Shown here: one piece after another, positions 17,864 through 26,217 of the stretch
How positions within the stretch are numbered: the stretch's first letter is position 1
Layout of the letters: every line of letters begins with the position of its first letter
Assembly (NCBI RefSeq): GCF_012927045.1
Contig: NZ_JABBFW010000044.1
Location: 1 to 33,419, forward strand
Length of the DNA stretch: 33,419 bases
DNA from: Azohydromonas caseinilytica
GTDB lineage: Bacteria > Pseudomonadota > Gammaproteobacteria > Burkholderiales > Burkholderiaceae_C
Direction of reading: 5' to 3'
Made by a program: the position numbers and the translations under genes
The notes under the pieces: generated by a model
Told to the model about the DNA's origin: nothing
The model's input: only the letters and a program-made list of their open reading frames with translations
Databases searched by the model: none

Positions 17864-18994
17864 ATGCACGACCGCTTCGCCCCCTTCCCGCCCGCCGCCA
17901 CGCCGGGCGCCCTGCTCGCCACGGTGGACACGCCCGCGCTGCTGCTCGACCTGGACGCCTTCGAGCGCAACCTGGACCGGATGCAGGCCGCGGCCGATGC
18001 CGCCGGCGTGCAGCTGCGGCCGCATGCCAAGGCCCACAAGTGCCCGGCCGTGGCGCTGGCGCAGCTCGCGCGCGGGGCCATGGGCGTGTGCTGCCAGAAG
18101 GCCAGCGAGGCGCTGCCGTTCCTGCGCGCCGGCGTGGGGGACGTGCACATCAGCAACGAGCTGGCGGCGCCGGCCAAGGCCGGGCCGGTGGCGCAGTGGG
18201 CGCGGCATGCGCGCCTGAGCGTCTGCGTCGATGACGCCCTGCAGATCGAAGCCCTGGCCGCCGCCACGCGCGAGGCCGGCAGCGCGCTGGGCGTGCTCAT
18301 CGAGATCGACATCGGGCAGGGGCGCTGCGGCGTGGTGGACGCGCCGGCGGTGCTGCGCCTGCTGGAGCGCCTGGCGCCGCACCCGCAGCTCGTCTTCCGC
18401 GGCCTGCAGGCCTACCAGGGCGGCCTGCAGCACCTGCGCCTGCGGGCCGAGCGGCGGGACCAGGCGCTGCGCGCGGCCGAGCGCGCGGGCCGCGTCGTCT
18501 CGGCGCTGGAGAGCGCGGGCGTGCGCTGTGCCACGGTCACCGGCGGCGGCACCGGCAGCGTGGAGTTCGACCTGGAAAGCGGCGTCTACACCGAGCTGCA
18601 GCCGGGCTCCTACGCCTTCATGGACCGCGACTACGCCGACAACGAGGCCGGCGCGCTGCGCTTCGAGCACGCGCTGTTCGTGGCCACGCGCGTGATGAGC
18701 ACCGCCGCCGGCACGCAGGCCGTGGTGGACGCGGGCCTCAAGTCGCTCACGCTCGAATGCGGCCTGCCCGTGACCTGGCCTGCGGGCGGCGCGTTGCGCT
18801 ACACGCAGGCCAACGACGAGCACGGCCTGATCGCCGTGGAGACCGGCGCGCCGCTGCCGCCGCTGGGCCGGCTGCTGCGGCTCGTGCCGGGCCACTGCGA
18901 CCCGACCTTCAACCTGCACGACGAGCTCATTGCCTTCCGCGGCGAGCGGGTCGAAGCCCTCTGGCCCATTGCCGCGCGCGGCCACAGCCGCTGA
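17864..18994 (+). CDS. D-threonine-aldolase-like PLP enzyme (DSD1/alanine racemase N-terminal fold)
   Basis: The 376-residue protein has the fold-type III barrel of the alanine racemase N-terminal family. The PLP lysine is Lys56 in RPHAKAHKC. Glycine-rich phosphate-binding TVTGGGTGSVEFDLESG and the ELQPGSYAFMDRDY block follow. The C-terminal metal site reads PGHCDPTFN, that is His344-Cys-Asp346. In characterised D-threonine aldolases the metal is held by a His and an Asp two residues on, while eukaryotic D-serine dehydratase uses His and Cys there; this residue pattern therefore favours the aldolase branch (D-threonine or D-3-hydroxyaspartate, giving glycine or glyoxylate). Glyoxylate would link to the gcl pathway in this window, but that is speculation. 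GAGGAG before the ATG supports the start. Confidence 0.85.
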   Translation: MHDRFAPFPPAATPGALLATVDTPALLLDLDAFERNLDRMQAAADAAGVQLRPHAKAHKCPAVALAQLARGAMGVCCQKASEALPFLRAGVGDVHISNELAAPAKAGPVAQWARHARLSVCVDDALQIEALAAATREAGSALGVLIEIDIGQGRCGVVDAPAVLRLLERLAPHPQLVFRGLQAYQGGLQHLRLRAERRDQALRAAERAGRVVSALESAGVRCATVTGGGTGSVEFDLESGVYTELQPGSYAFMDRDYADNEAGALRFEHALFVATRVMSTAAGTQAVVDAGLKSLTLECGLPVTWPAGGALRYTQANDEHGLIAVETGAPLPPLGRLLRLVPGHCDPTFNLHDELIAFRGERVEALWPIAARGHSR

Positions 18995-19061
18995 GCCCGC
19001 CACGCCCGGCGGCGCCGGCGCGTGATCGCAGGCTGGGACAATCCGCGCCGGAGGAGACGAC

Positions 19062-19244
19062 ATGAAATACCTGGGATTCGCGCTGTTGCTGCTGCTGTGG
19101 CTGGCGCTGGTGGGCGTGGGCTACGTGGTGTTCGGGTGGTGGATGCTGCTGTTCGCCACGCTGGGTGTGCTGTGGCCCATCGCCAAGATCAAGGCCCGGC
19201 GGGAAGCCGCGCGCAAGGCGGCGCCGACGGACGGCGGCGGCTGA
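19062..19244 (+). CDS. Small two-helix membrane protein, unknown function
   Basis: The 60-residue protein has two hydrophobic segments, LGFALLLLLWLALVGVGYVV and WWMLLFATLGVLWPIA, joined by a short FG turn. A basic tail (KIKARREAARKAA) follows and would stay in the cytoplasm. GGAGGAG before the ATG is a strong ribosome site, which supports a real gene despite the small size. The family was not recognised. It lies 67 bases after the PLP-enzyme gene on the same strand and may be co-transcribed with it. Confidence 0.7.
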   Translation: MKYLGFALLLLLWLALVGVGYVVFGWWMLLFATLGVLWPIAKIKARREAARKAAPTDGGG

Positions 19245-19340
19245 ACGAGGGCGCGCTCGCCGGCGGCGCGGGCCGCCGCGCCATGACGACGGCCCGGGCT
19301 GCGTGGCAGGCACGGGGGCCGGGCCGAGCCGGGATGGAAG

Positions 19341-19364
19341 CCGCCGCGCACGCGGGCGCGGCGG
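19341..19364 (-). terminator. GC-rich hairpin after the giant repeat gene
   Basis: CCGCCGCGC, six-base loop, GCGCGGCGG forms a perfect 9-bp stem 11 bases past the stop of the giant minus-strand gene. There is no T-run, so the assignment as terminator is tentative. Confidence 0.4.
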
Positions 19365-19374
19365 GCGCGCTGGG

Positions 19375-22300
19375 TCAGCGCACCAGCACGAAGTCCGACA
19401 GGTCCAGCCGCGTCACGCCCACGAGCTCGATGGCGAACTCCGCGTCCGCGTCGGCGTCGGTGTTGCCCCAGAGCACCCCGTCGCCGAGCCGCAGCTGGCC
19501 CGCGGCGGTGAAGGCCGCCGCGGCGTCGATGACGACGCTGAAGGCCTCGCGCGCGTAGGTGGCGGTGTTGGCGTCCAGGGCGCTGAGGTCGATGCGGTCC
19601 TCGCCCTGCACGAAGTCGGTGATGACGTCGCGCGTGGCGGCGCTGGGGCCCGAGTCGGAGGTGTACTGGAACACGAAGCGGTCGCTGCCCTCGCCGCCGG
19701 TGAGCATGTCCTTGCCGGCGCCGCCCGTGAGCACGTCGCTGCCCTCGTCGCCCTGCAGCAGGTCCGCCCCGGCGCCGCCGTAGAGCGCGTCGCTGCCCGT
19801 GCCGCCGTAGACCGAGTCGTTGCCGCCCTCGCCCCGGAGCTGGTCGTCGCCGGCCAGGCCCTGGATGGTGCTGGCGCCCAGCCCGCCGTGCAGCACGTCG
19901 GCCGTGGCCACGCCGCCGGCGTCGCCCGTGAGCGTGTCGCCGGGGTAGGCCACGGGCGCCGCGGCCGCGCTGGTGACGCTCTCGGCCTTGTTGAAGCCGT
20001 CCACGTAGGAGGCCTTCACGCTGATGGCCTTGTCCAGGTCCGCCGCGCTCAGCGTATAGCTCTCGCCGGTGGCGCCGGTGATGGCCACGCCGGCGCGCAA
20101 CCACTGGTACGTCACCGTGCCCAGCCCGTCGGCGTCGGAAAGCGTGTGCGAGACCGTGAGCGTGCTGCCCAGCTCGGCGGTGCCGCTGATCGTGACGCCG
20201 CCGGTGGGCAGGTCGTTGACGTTGGCCACCAGCGCCGTGGGATTGCTCGCCTTGCTCTCGGCCGTGCCATAGCTGTCCACGTACGACACCCGCACCGTGA
20301 TGGCCTGCCCCACGTCGGCCTGCGTGAGCTTGTAGGTGACGGCCGTGGCGCCGTCGATGGCCACGCCGCCGCGCAGCCACTGCCAGCTCAAGGGCCCCAG
20401 CCCGTCGGCATCGGCCAGCGTGCTGGTCACGGCCGTGAGCGTGCTGTTCTGCGTGACCGAGCCGCTGAGGGTGACGCTGCCCATGGGCGCGTCGTTGACG
20501 TTGGCCACCAGCCCGGTGGCGGCGCTGATGACGGCCTCGGCCGTGCCCAGCTTGTCCACGCAGGACACCGCCACGGTCACGGCCTTGCCCACATCGCCCT
20601 GCGCCAGCTTGTAGGTGGAGGCCGTGGCGCCGGTGATGGCGACGCCGTCACGCAGCCACTGGTACTTCAGGGTCCCCAGGCCGTCGGCATCGGCCAGCGC
20701 CGTGGTGACGGCCGTGAGCGTCTGGCCCTGCACCACGGTACCGCTGATGGCGACCTCGCCCGTCAGCGCGTCGTTGACGTTGGCCACCGCCGCCGTGGCG
20801 GCGCTGGTGGCGCTCTCGGCCTTGTTGAAGCCGTCCACGTAGGAGGCCTTCACCGTGATGGCCTTGCCCACGTCGGCCTGCGCGAGCGTGTAGCTCTCTC
20901 CCGTGGCCCCGGTGATGGCCACGCCCGCGCGCAGCCACTGCCAGCTCACGGCGCCCATGCCGTCGATGTCGTCCAGCGTGTGGGAGGCCGTCAGCGTCTG
21001 GCCCTGCGTGGCCGTGCCGGTGATGCTCACGCCGCCCGTGGGCAGATCGTTGGCGTTGGACACCGCGGCCGTGGCGGTGCTGAGCTTGCTTTCAGCAGCG
21101 CCGAAGCCGTCGGTGTAGGACACCTGCACCGTGATGCGCTGCCCGACGTCGACCTGCGTGAGCCGGTAGGTCGAAGCCGTCGCGCCGTCGACGGCCACGC
21201 CGTTGCGCAGCCACTGGTAGCTCAGCTCACCCAGCCCGTCGGCGTCGGCCAACGTGCTGGTCGCGGCCGTGAGCGTGTTGTTCTGCGTGGCCGTGCCGCT
21301 GATGGTGACGCTGCCCGTGGGCGCGTCGTTGATGTTGGCCACCAGCTCGGTGGCGGCGCTGGTGACGGCCTCGGCCGTGCCCAGCTTGTCCACGTAGGAC
21401 GCCCTCACGCTGACGGCCCGGCCCACGTCGGCCTGCGTCAGCCTGTAGCTGTAGCTGGTGGCGCCGCTGATGGCCTCGCCGTCGCGCAGCCACTGGTAGA
21501 CCACCGTGCCCAGGCCGTCGGCGTCGGCCAGCGTGTTGGACGCCGTGAGCGTCTGGCCCTGGACGGCCGTGCCCCTGAACGTGACGCCGCCCGTGGGCGC
21601 GTCGTTGACGTTGGTCACCGCCGCCGTGGTGGCGCTGGCGATGCCCTCCGCCGTGCCGAAGCGATCGACATAGGAAACCCTAACGCTGAAGGTCTTGCCC
21701 ACGTCGGCCTGCCCGAGCGTGTAGGTCGAGGCCGTGGCGTTGGTGAGGAGCACGCCGTCGCGCAGCCACTCGTACTTGAACGTGCCGAACCCGTCGAGAT
21801 CGTCCAGCGCCGTGGTCACGGCCGTCAGCGTTTGCCCCTGGACCGCCGCACCGTCGATGGTGAGCTCGCCCGTCAGCGGGTCGTTGACGTTGCTCGCCCA
21901 CAGCCAGGCGCTTTCGAGCTTGTCGCGCGTACCGAAGCCATCGACGTAGCCGATCCGTACGGAGATGTACTTCGCCGCGTCGGCCTGCGTGAGGGTGTAG
22001 CTGGTGCCCGTGGCCCCTTTGATGACCATCCCGTCGCGCAGCCACTGCCACTGCAGCCCGGCCGGGCTCGCCGCTTCGCCCAGGCCGTCCACATCGCTGA
22101 GCTCGAGCAGTTGCGCCGTCAGCGTTTCGCCCTGGCGCAGCGTGCCGGAGACGGCGATGCGGCCCACCGGGGCATCGTTGATGTTGACCACCGCTGCCGT
22201 GGCGGCGCTGGTCACCGACTCGACGGTGCGGCCCTGGTCCCAGTAGGACACGTTGACCGAGATGCGGCTGTTCACGTCGGCCTGGGTGAGCAGGTAGTAG

Positions 22301-24552
22301 CCCGAGGTGGCGCCGCTGATGGCTTCGCCGTCGCGCAGCCACTGGTAATACAGCGTGCCAAAGCCGTCCGGGTCGCGCAGCGCGCTCGTGTCGGCCTGCA
22401 GGTATTGCCCCTGGCGGGCCGTGCCCGTGATGGTCAACTCGCCGGTGAGCGGGTCGTTGGTGTTGAGCACGTAGGGCGTCTTTGCCGACGCCGCGCCTTC
22501 AACGGTGCCCAGAGCATCGGTGTAAGTCGCCTGGACCCAGACGTTCCCCTCCACGTCGGCCTGTGTGAGGGTATAGCTGCTGTCCGTGGCGCCTTCGATT
22601 ACATGGCCATAACCGCGCATCCATTGCCAATGCACCACACCGAGGCCATCGGCATCGGCCAGCGTGTGCGTGGCGCTCAGCGTTTCGCCCTGCTTGGCCA
22701 GGCCGGTGATGGTCACTTCGCCCGTGGGCCGGTGGTTGAGCTCGTTGACCTGCACCGCTGCCGTGAAGAGACTGTAGGCCCCCTCCCACTTGCCCAGCCC
22801 GTCCTGGTACGAGGCAGACACGAAGATCTGCTTGCCCAGGTCGGCATAGGTGAGCTTGTAGCTGTCGGTCCCCGAGACGATGGGGAACGGGTTGCCGTAG
22901 CGATACCAGCTGTAGGTCACCGGCCCCATGCCGTCCGCGTCGAACAGCGTATTGGACACCGTGAGCGTTTGGCCCTCCTGGGCAAGGCCCGAGATCGTGA
23001 CCTCTCCCGTGGGCGCGTCGTTGACGTTGCGCAGGTACACCGTAGACGTCTCGGTCACGGCGAGCGGGTTGACGGCGCTGCCGTCATTGAAGGTCCACTC
23101 CAGCTCCAGGTGGTCCGCAAGCGCGTCCGCGGCGTTGGCATAGCCGATGCTGCTGAGCAGCTGATTGACGCGGGCTTGCGTGGCGTTGCCGTTGAAGGCG
23201 ATGCCGAGCTGGCCGCCGGCGTTGGTCACCAAGCCGACCACCACGCCCGCCAGCACCGCCTGGCCGTCAGCCAGACTCAGCCCGTTCAGGCCCGAGAACA
23301 GGTCCTGCGCCGAGGCGCCGCCCGCGCGTGCCAGCGTGAGGGTGGCGCCGGCGTAGTTGCCCGCGCCACCGTCGAGCGCGGCCAGCTCGGCGTCGAACAC
23401 CGAAGCGTGGCTGTTCAGCAGCACGGGGGCGGCGTTCTCGACGTAGAGGGGCGTGGCGCTGCCCAGCGTCGCGGTCAGGCCGCCGAAGCCGGTATCGACC
23501 GTGCCGTCGGCATTGACGTGGATCAGCGAGGTGCCGCCTTCCACATGGGTGCCGATCAGGAAGATCTGGCCGTTGGGCTGCACCAGCATGTCGTCGCTGA
23601 AATCGCTGTAGCCCTCGAGGGTCAAGATCGTGCGGCCGTCGCTGCTGAAGCTCGTGTCCAGCGAGCCGTTGGCATTGAGCCGCACCAGCTCCACGCTGGC
23701 GGTTTGAGCGGCTGCGTCGCGCGTGGTGGCGACCAGCAGGATCTTGCCGTCCGACAAGACGCCCACCTCGACGGCAAGGTTGGCCATGTCGGTCGCGAAG
23801 GAACTCTTGGTGCCGCTCTGGAAGGCGTAGTCGAGCGTGCCGTTGCTGTTGACGCGCAGGATGTTGACGCTCGTGCCACCGTTGCCGGGGCGGGCAATCG
23901 CCATGAGCACCTTGCCATCGGCCTGCAGCGCCAGAGCGGTTTCGGCACCCTCCGCGCCGTAGCTGGACAACGGGGTCCTGCCGTCGACACCGAAGGAATC
24001 GACCGGCTTGCCCTGAGCGTCGAAGCACATCAGGCCAAACCTGTCGTAACCGTCAGAGGTGTGCCTGAAGCCCGCCAGGAAATACCTGGCCGGAGACCCG
24101 TCGCTGCCGGGTACGGCGAGGATGGTGTGGTTGAGCGACTGGACGGCGCCGTAGAAGTAGAACGGCATGTCCAACACACCTGGCGCGGCCGTGGCCTCCG
24201 CGGTGGTGCCGTCGATGGTCAGCATGCCGTGGCGGTCGATGACAGTGATGCCTTCATGCCCATTCACCGTCCGGGGCAACACGTCAACGATGTGGTTCAG
24301 GTCGGAGAGCGGGGAAGTGATCTCCGCCATGCCCGTGCCGTTGAAGCTGGCATCGAGGGAGCCGTCCGCGTTGAAACGCTTCACGATGGTGGAGGCACCC
24401 TGCGTCAGCACGTAGACCTTGCCGTCGGGCTGCGCGAACAGGCGCTGGCTGAAAAAGGACGGGCTTGAGCTCAGCAACACGGTGCCCGCCGTGCCGGGTG
24501 CAGTCCTCAGCGTCGGTGCGGTGTTGATGGAGTCTTCGGGCAAGGTGCTCAT
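19375..24552 (-). CDS. Giant RTX adhesin-like protein: delta-60 repeats, eleven Ig-like domains, type I secretion C-terminus
   Basis: The 1725-residue protein has no signal peptide. Residues about 35-360 hold delta-60-type repeats (for example LFAQPDGKVYVLTQG, FNADGSLDASFNGTG, LSDGKILLVATTRD, LNANGSLDTSFSSDG), expected to form a propeller. A cadherin-like linker spans 365-506. Eleven Ig-like domains of about 92 residues follow (507-1535), each starting NDxxTGxVTIxGT and holding a QWLRDG core and an SYVDxxGTAES end. RTX nonapeptides lie at 1549-1626 (GLAGDDQLRGEGGNDSVYGG onward), then FVF, ITDFVQGEDRIDLS and a C-terminal DLSDFVLVR, the usual type I secretion signal layout. A surface or secreted adhesin role is inferred. 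No ABC exporter, membrane-fusion or TolC gene is in the window. GAGAGAG upstream supports the ATG. Confidence 0.92.
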   Translation of the reverse strand: MSTLPEDSINTAPTLRTAPGTAGTVLLSSSPSFFSQRLFAQPDGKVYVLTQGASTIVKRFNADGSLDASFNGTGMAEITSPLSDLNHIVDVLPRTVNGHEGITVIDRHGMLTIDGTTAEATAAPGVLDMPFYFYGAVQSLNHTILAVPGSDGSPARYFLAGFRHTSDGYDRFGLMCFDAQGKPVDSFGVDGRTPLSSYGAEGAETALALQADGKVLMAIARPGNGGTSVNILRVNSNGTLDYAFQSGTKSSFATDMANLAVEVGVLSDGKILLVATTRDAAAQTASVELVRLNANGSLDTSFSSDGRTILTLEGYSDFSDDMLVQPNGQIFLIGTHVEGGTSLIHVNADGTVDTGFGGLTATLGSATPLYVENAAPVLLNSHASVFDAELAALDGGAGNYAGATLTLARAGGASAQDLFSGLNGLSLADGQAVLAGVVVGLVTNAGGQLGIAFNGNATQARVNQLLSSIGYANAADALADHLELEWTFNDGSAVNPLAVTETSTVYLRNVNDAPTGEVTISGLAQEGQTLTVSNTLFDADGMGPVTYSWYRYGNPFPIVSGTDSYKLTYADLGKQIFVSASYQDGLGKWEGAYSLFTAAVQVNELNHRPTGEVTITGLAKQGETLSATHTLADADGLGVVHWQWMRGYGHVIEGATDSSYTLTQADVEGNVWVQATYTDALGTVEGAASAKTPYVLNTNDPLTGELTITGTARQGQYLQADTSALRDPDGFGTLYYQWLRDGEAISGATSGYYLLTQADVNSRISVNVSYWDQGRTVESVTSAATAAVVNINDAPVGRIAVSGTLRQGETLTAQLLELSDVDGLGEAASPAGLQWQWLRDGMVIKGATGTSYTLTQADAAKYISVRIGYVDGFGTRDKLESAWLWASNVNDPLTGELTIDGAAVQGQTLTAVTTALDDLDGFGTFKYEWLRDGVLLTNATASTYTLGQADVGKTFSVRVSYVDRFGTAEGIASATTAAVTNVNDAPTGGVTFRGTAVQGQTLTASNTLADADGLGTVVYQWLRDGEAISGATSYSYRLTQADVGRAVSVRASYVDKLGTAEAVTSAATELVANINDAPTGSVTISGTATQNNTLTAATSTLADADGLGELSYQWLRNGVAVDGATASTYRLTQVDVGQRITVQVSYTDGFGAAESKLSTATAAVSNANDLPTGGVSITGTATQGQTLTASHTLDDIDGMGAVSWQWLRAGVAITGATGESYTLAQADVGKAITVKASYVDGFNKAESATSAATAAVANVNDALTGEVAISGTVVQGQTLTAVTTALADADGLGTLKYQWLRDGVAITGATASTYKLAQGDVGKAVTVAVSCVDKLGTAEAVISAATGLVANVNDAPMGSVTLSGSVTQNSTLTAVTSTLADADGLGPLSWQWLRGGVAIDGATAVTYKLTQADVGQAITVRVSYVDSYGTAESKASNPTALVANVNDLPTGGVTISGTAELGSTLTVSHTLSDADGLGTVTYQWLRAGVAITGATGESYTLSAADLDKAISVKASYVDGFNKAESVTSAAAAPVAYPGDTLTGDAGGVATADVLHGGLGASTIQGLAGDDQLRGEGGNDSVYGGTGSDALYGGAGADLLQGDEGSDVLTGGAGKDMLTGGEGSDRFVFQYTSDSGPSAATRDVITDFVQGEDRIDLSALDANTATYAREAFSVVIDAAAAFTAAGQLRLGDGVLWGNTDADADAEFAIELVGVTRLDLSDFVLVR
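19942..20775 (-). repeat. Tandem block copy 2: Ig-like domains 9-11
   Basis: This block of three Ig-like domains is the downstream copy (in the coding direction) of a duplicated unit. Example: 19981-20040 matches 20815-20874 at 56 of 60 bases, an offset of 834. Domain 9 carries a Tyr-to-Cys change (VSCVDKLG) absent from the other Ig-like units. Confidence 0.85.
20776..21606 (-). repeat. Tandem block copy 1: Ig-like domains 6-8
   Basis: This is the partner of the block at 19942-20775. Example: 21351-21400 matches 20517-20566 at 48 of 50 bases, again offset 834. The start offset is 831 because domain 9 is one codon longer than domain 6 in its TAVTTALADADG stretch. Confidence 0.85.
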
Positions 24553-24776
24553 GGCGCTCTCTCAGTGCTGTGGTTGTTGCCGGTGAAACGAGCGCCGAAG
24601 GCCGCCCTGCGCAGGCCCCGCGCCGCATTTGAAACATTTGGCAACAATGTATCTGATGCGAGCCAGCCGCTCGTCCATGCCCGCAAGGCGCCTTGACGCA
24701 GGTCCAGAGTGCTGCGCGCTGCTGCACCGGGCCCAGCCCGGCCGGGGTGGATGGAAGGACGGCCGCGCGCCTCGGC

Positions 24777-25679
24777 TCAGGCCGGCGGCCCGGGCGGTCG
24801 GCCGCTGATGTGCTCGACGAAGCGCCGCGCCGCCAGCCCCAGCGGACGCTCCTTGGACCAGACCACGTCCACCCAGAGCTGCAAATCGTTGGAGAGGTTC
24901 TGCAGCGGCAGCTCCACAAGCTGCCCGGACTCCAGTTGACGGCGCACGAAGTTGCGCGGCAGCCAGCCCCAGCCCAGCCCGGCGCTGATCAGGCTCAGCG
25001 CCGCCACCGGCGTGTCCGTGCGCCAGCGGTGCCGCCCGAAGGTGAAACGCGCATCCACCTGCGAGCGGTCGCGGCTGGCAACGACGATCTGGCGCGTGCT
25101 CAACAAATGCTCCTCGCGCAGCCCGGCCGCGCCCGCGGCCTGCAGCACCGGGTGCGAGGGCGCCATCACCGCCACCAGGCTCTCGCTGGCCACCTCCTGG
25201 AAGCCTTCGCGCCCGTCCAGGCTCGGCCGCTCGAACACCAGCGCCAGTTGCGCGCGGCCGCTGTGCAGCATGGCCAGCGCGTCGGCCTGCGGTGCGGCCA
25301 GCACCTCGACTTCCAGCAGCGGATGCTCCCCGGCCAGCGTCGCCAGCGCCGTGTTCCACGGCGCGGCCAGCAGCTCGGGGGCGATGGCAATGGTCAGCAA
25401 CTCCTCCAGCCCGCGTGTCAGCGCCAGCGCATGCACCTCCAGCTGCCGGCGCTGCGCCGCCAGCAGCCGCACCTGCGGCGCCAGCGACAAGGCCTGCGGC
25501 GTCGGGCGCGGCTCACGGCCGCTACGGTCGAACAGCTGCAGGTTCAGCTCGGCTTCGAGCTGCGCGATGGCCATGCTCACGGCCGAAGGCACCCGCCCCA
25601 GCGCCCGCGCCGCCGCGGAAAAGGAGCCATGGTCGAGCACGGCCAGGAACATCTCGACCTCATTGCCGCCGAAGGCCAT
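24777..25679 (-). CDS. LysR family regulator, divergent from a PACE efflux gene
   Basis: The 300-residue protein starts with a LysR helix-turn-helix (VEMFLAVLDHGSFSAAARAL, then GRVPSAVSMAIAQLEAEL and LFDRSGREPRPTPQ). The effector-binding domain includes LTIAIAPELLAAPWNTALA and LISAGLGWGWLPRNFV. It lies back to back with the PACE-family transporter gene, with 79 bases between the starts. The layout matches aceR-aceI of Acinetobacter, where the LysR protein activates the pump gene in response to its substrate. The same role is likely here (inference). The tail is Pro/Gly-rich (SGRPPGPPA). Confidence 0.92.
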   Translation of the reverse strand: MAFGGNEVEMFLAVLDHGSFSAAARALGRVPSAVSMAIAQLEAELNLQLFDRSGREPRPTPQALSLAPQVRLLAAQRRQLEVHALALTRGLEELLTIAIAPELLAAPWNTALATLAGEHPLLEVEVLAAPQADALAMLHSGRAQLALVFERPSLDGREGFQEVASESLVAVMAPSHPVLQAAGAAGLREEHLLSTRQIVVASRDRSQVDARFTFGRHRWRTDTPVAALSLISAGLGWGWLPRNFVRRQLESGQLVELPLQNLSNDLQLWVDVVWSKERPLGLAARRFVEHISGRPPGPPA

Positions 25680-25682
25680 CTT

Positions 25683-25729
25683 TCAGACACCCTGATATGA
25701 GTTGACTTTTTATATCAGCTTCTCAGACA
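25683..25729. promoter_or_regulatory. Divergent control region of the LysR/PACE pair
   Basis: The AT-rich gap holds a dyad CTGATAT (25692-25698) / ATATCAG (25712-25718) and a direct repeat TCAGACA at 25683-25689 and 25723-25729. TTGACT at 25702-25707 could be a -35 box for the pump gene, with only a weak -10 (ACATAA/CATAAA near 25727-25733). These are candidate sites for the adjacent LysR protein. Confidence 0.45.
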
Positions 25730-25758
25730 TAAAGTGCCGCGCTCAACGGAGCAAAGCG

Positions 25759-26184
25759 ATGCAAGGAAGGCTGAGAAGAGTGGTTTACGTGGGGCTGTAC
25801 GAGGCGATCGCCATCGCTGTCGTCACCCTGGGGCTGATGCTGATGTCCGACGCGGACGCGGGGTCCTCCGGCGCGCTGGCCGTGGCGACCTCGGCCATCG
25901 CCATGGTGTGGAACGTGGTGTTCAACCGTGCCTTCGAACAGTGGGAGGCCCGCCAGGCGGTGCGCGGCCGCAGCCTGCGCCGGCGCATCGCGCATGCCAT
26001 CGGCTTCGAGGGCGGCCTGAGCGTGATCCTGGTGCCGCTGATGGCCTGGTGGCTGGGCGTGAGCCTGTGGCAGGCGCTGGTCATGGACATCGGCCTGCTG
26101 CTGTTCTTCCTCGCCTACACCTTCGCCTTCACCTGGGCTTTCGACCGCGTGTTCGGGCTGCCGCGCTCGGCGCAGCCGGTCTGA
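25759..26184 (+). CDS. PACE family efflux transporter (AceI-like)
   Basis: The 141-residue protein has four hydrophobic helices in two BTP pairs, the size and layout of proteobacterial antimicrobial compound efflux (PACE) proteins. AceI of Acinetobacter exports chlorhexidine and short diamines by proton exchange. Helix 1 reads VVYVGLYEAIAIAVV, and with the ATG at 25759 the acidic residue is Glu15, the same number as the key glutamate of AceI, which supports this start over the in-frame codon at 25702. The second helix pair has FEGGLSVILVPLMAWWLGVS and the conserved-type FAFTWAFDRVF. GGAG lies eight bases upstream. A LysR gene is divergent. Confidence 0.92.
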   Translation: MQGRLRRVVYVGLYEAIAIAVVTLGLMLMSDADAGSSGALAVATSAIAMVWNVVFNRAFEQWEARQAVRGRSLRRRIAHAIGFEGGLSVILVPLMAWWLGVSLWQALVMDIGLLLFFLAYTFAFTWAFDRVFGLPRSAQPV

Positions 26185-26217
26185 GGCCGCCGCGGCGCAC
26201 GGGCCGGGCGCGGCGCC

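Noticed and set aside
19948-23040. Regular repeats considered as a CRISPR array or satellite DNA
   Set aside because: The repeat is about 276-279 bases, in frame, coding for Ig-like domains; there are no short identical repeats with unique spacers.
19165-24468. A 1767-codon open frame on the plus strand opposite the giant repeat gene
   Set aside because: It is the antisense shadow of GC-rich repeat coding. The residues (runs of Val-Gly-His-Gly-Arg-type) mirror the sense repeats, no domain is recognisable, and the minus-strand frame has full, coherent domain architecture.
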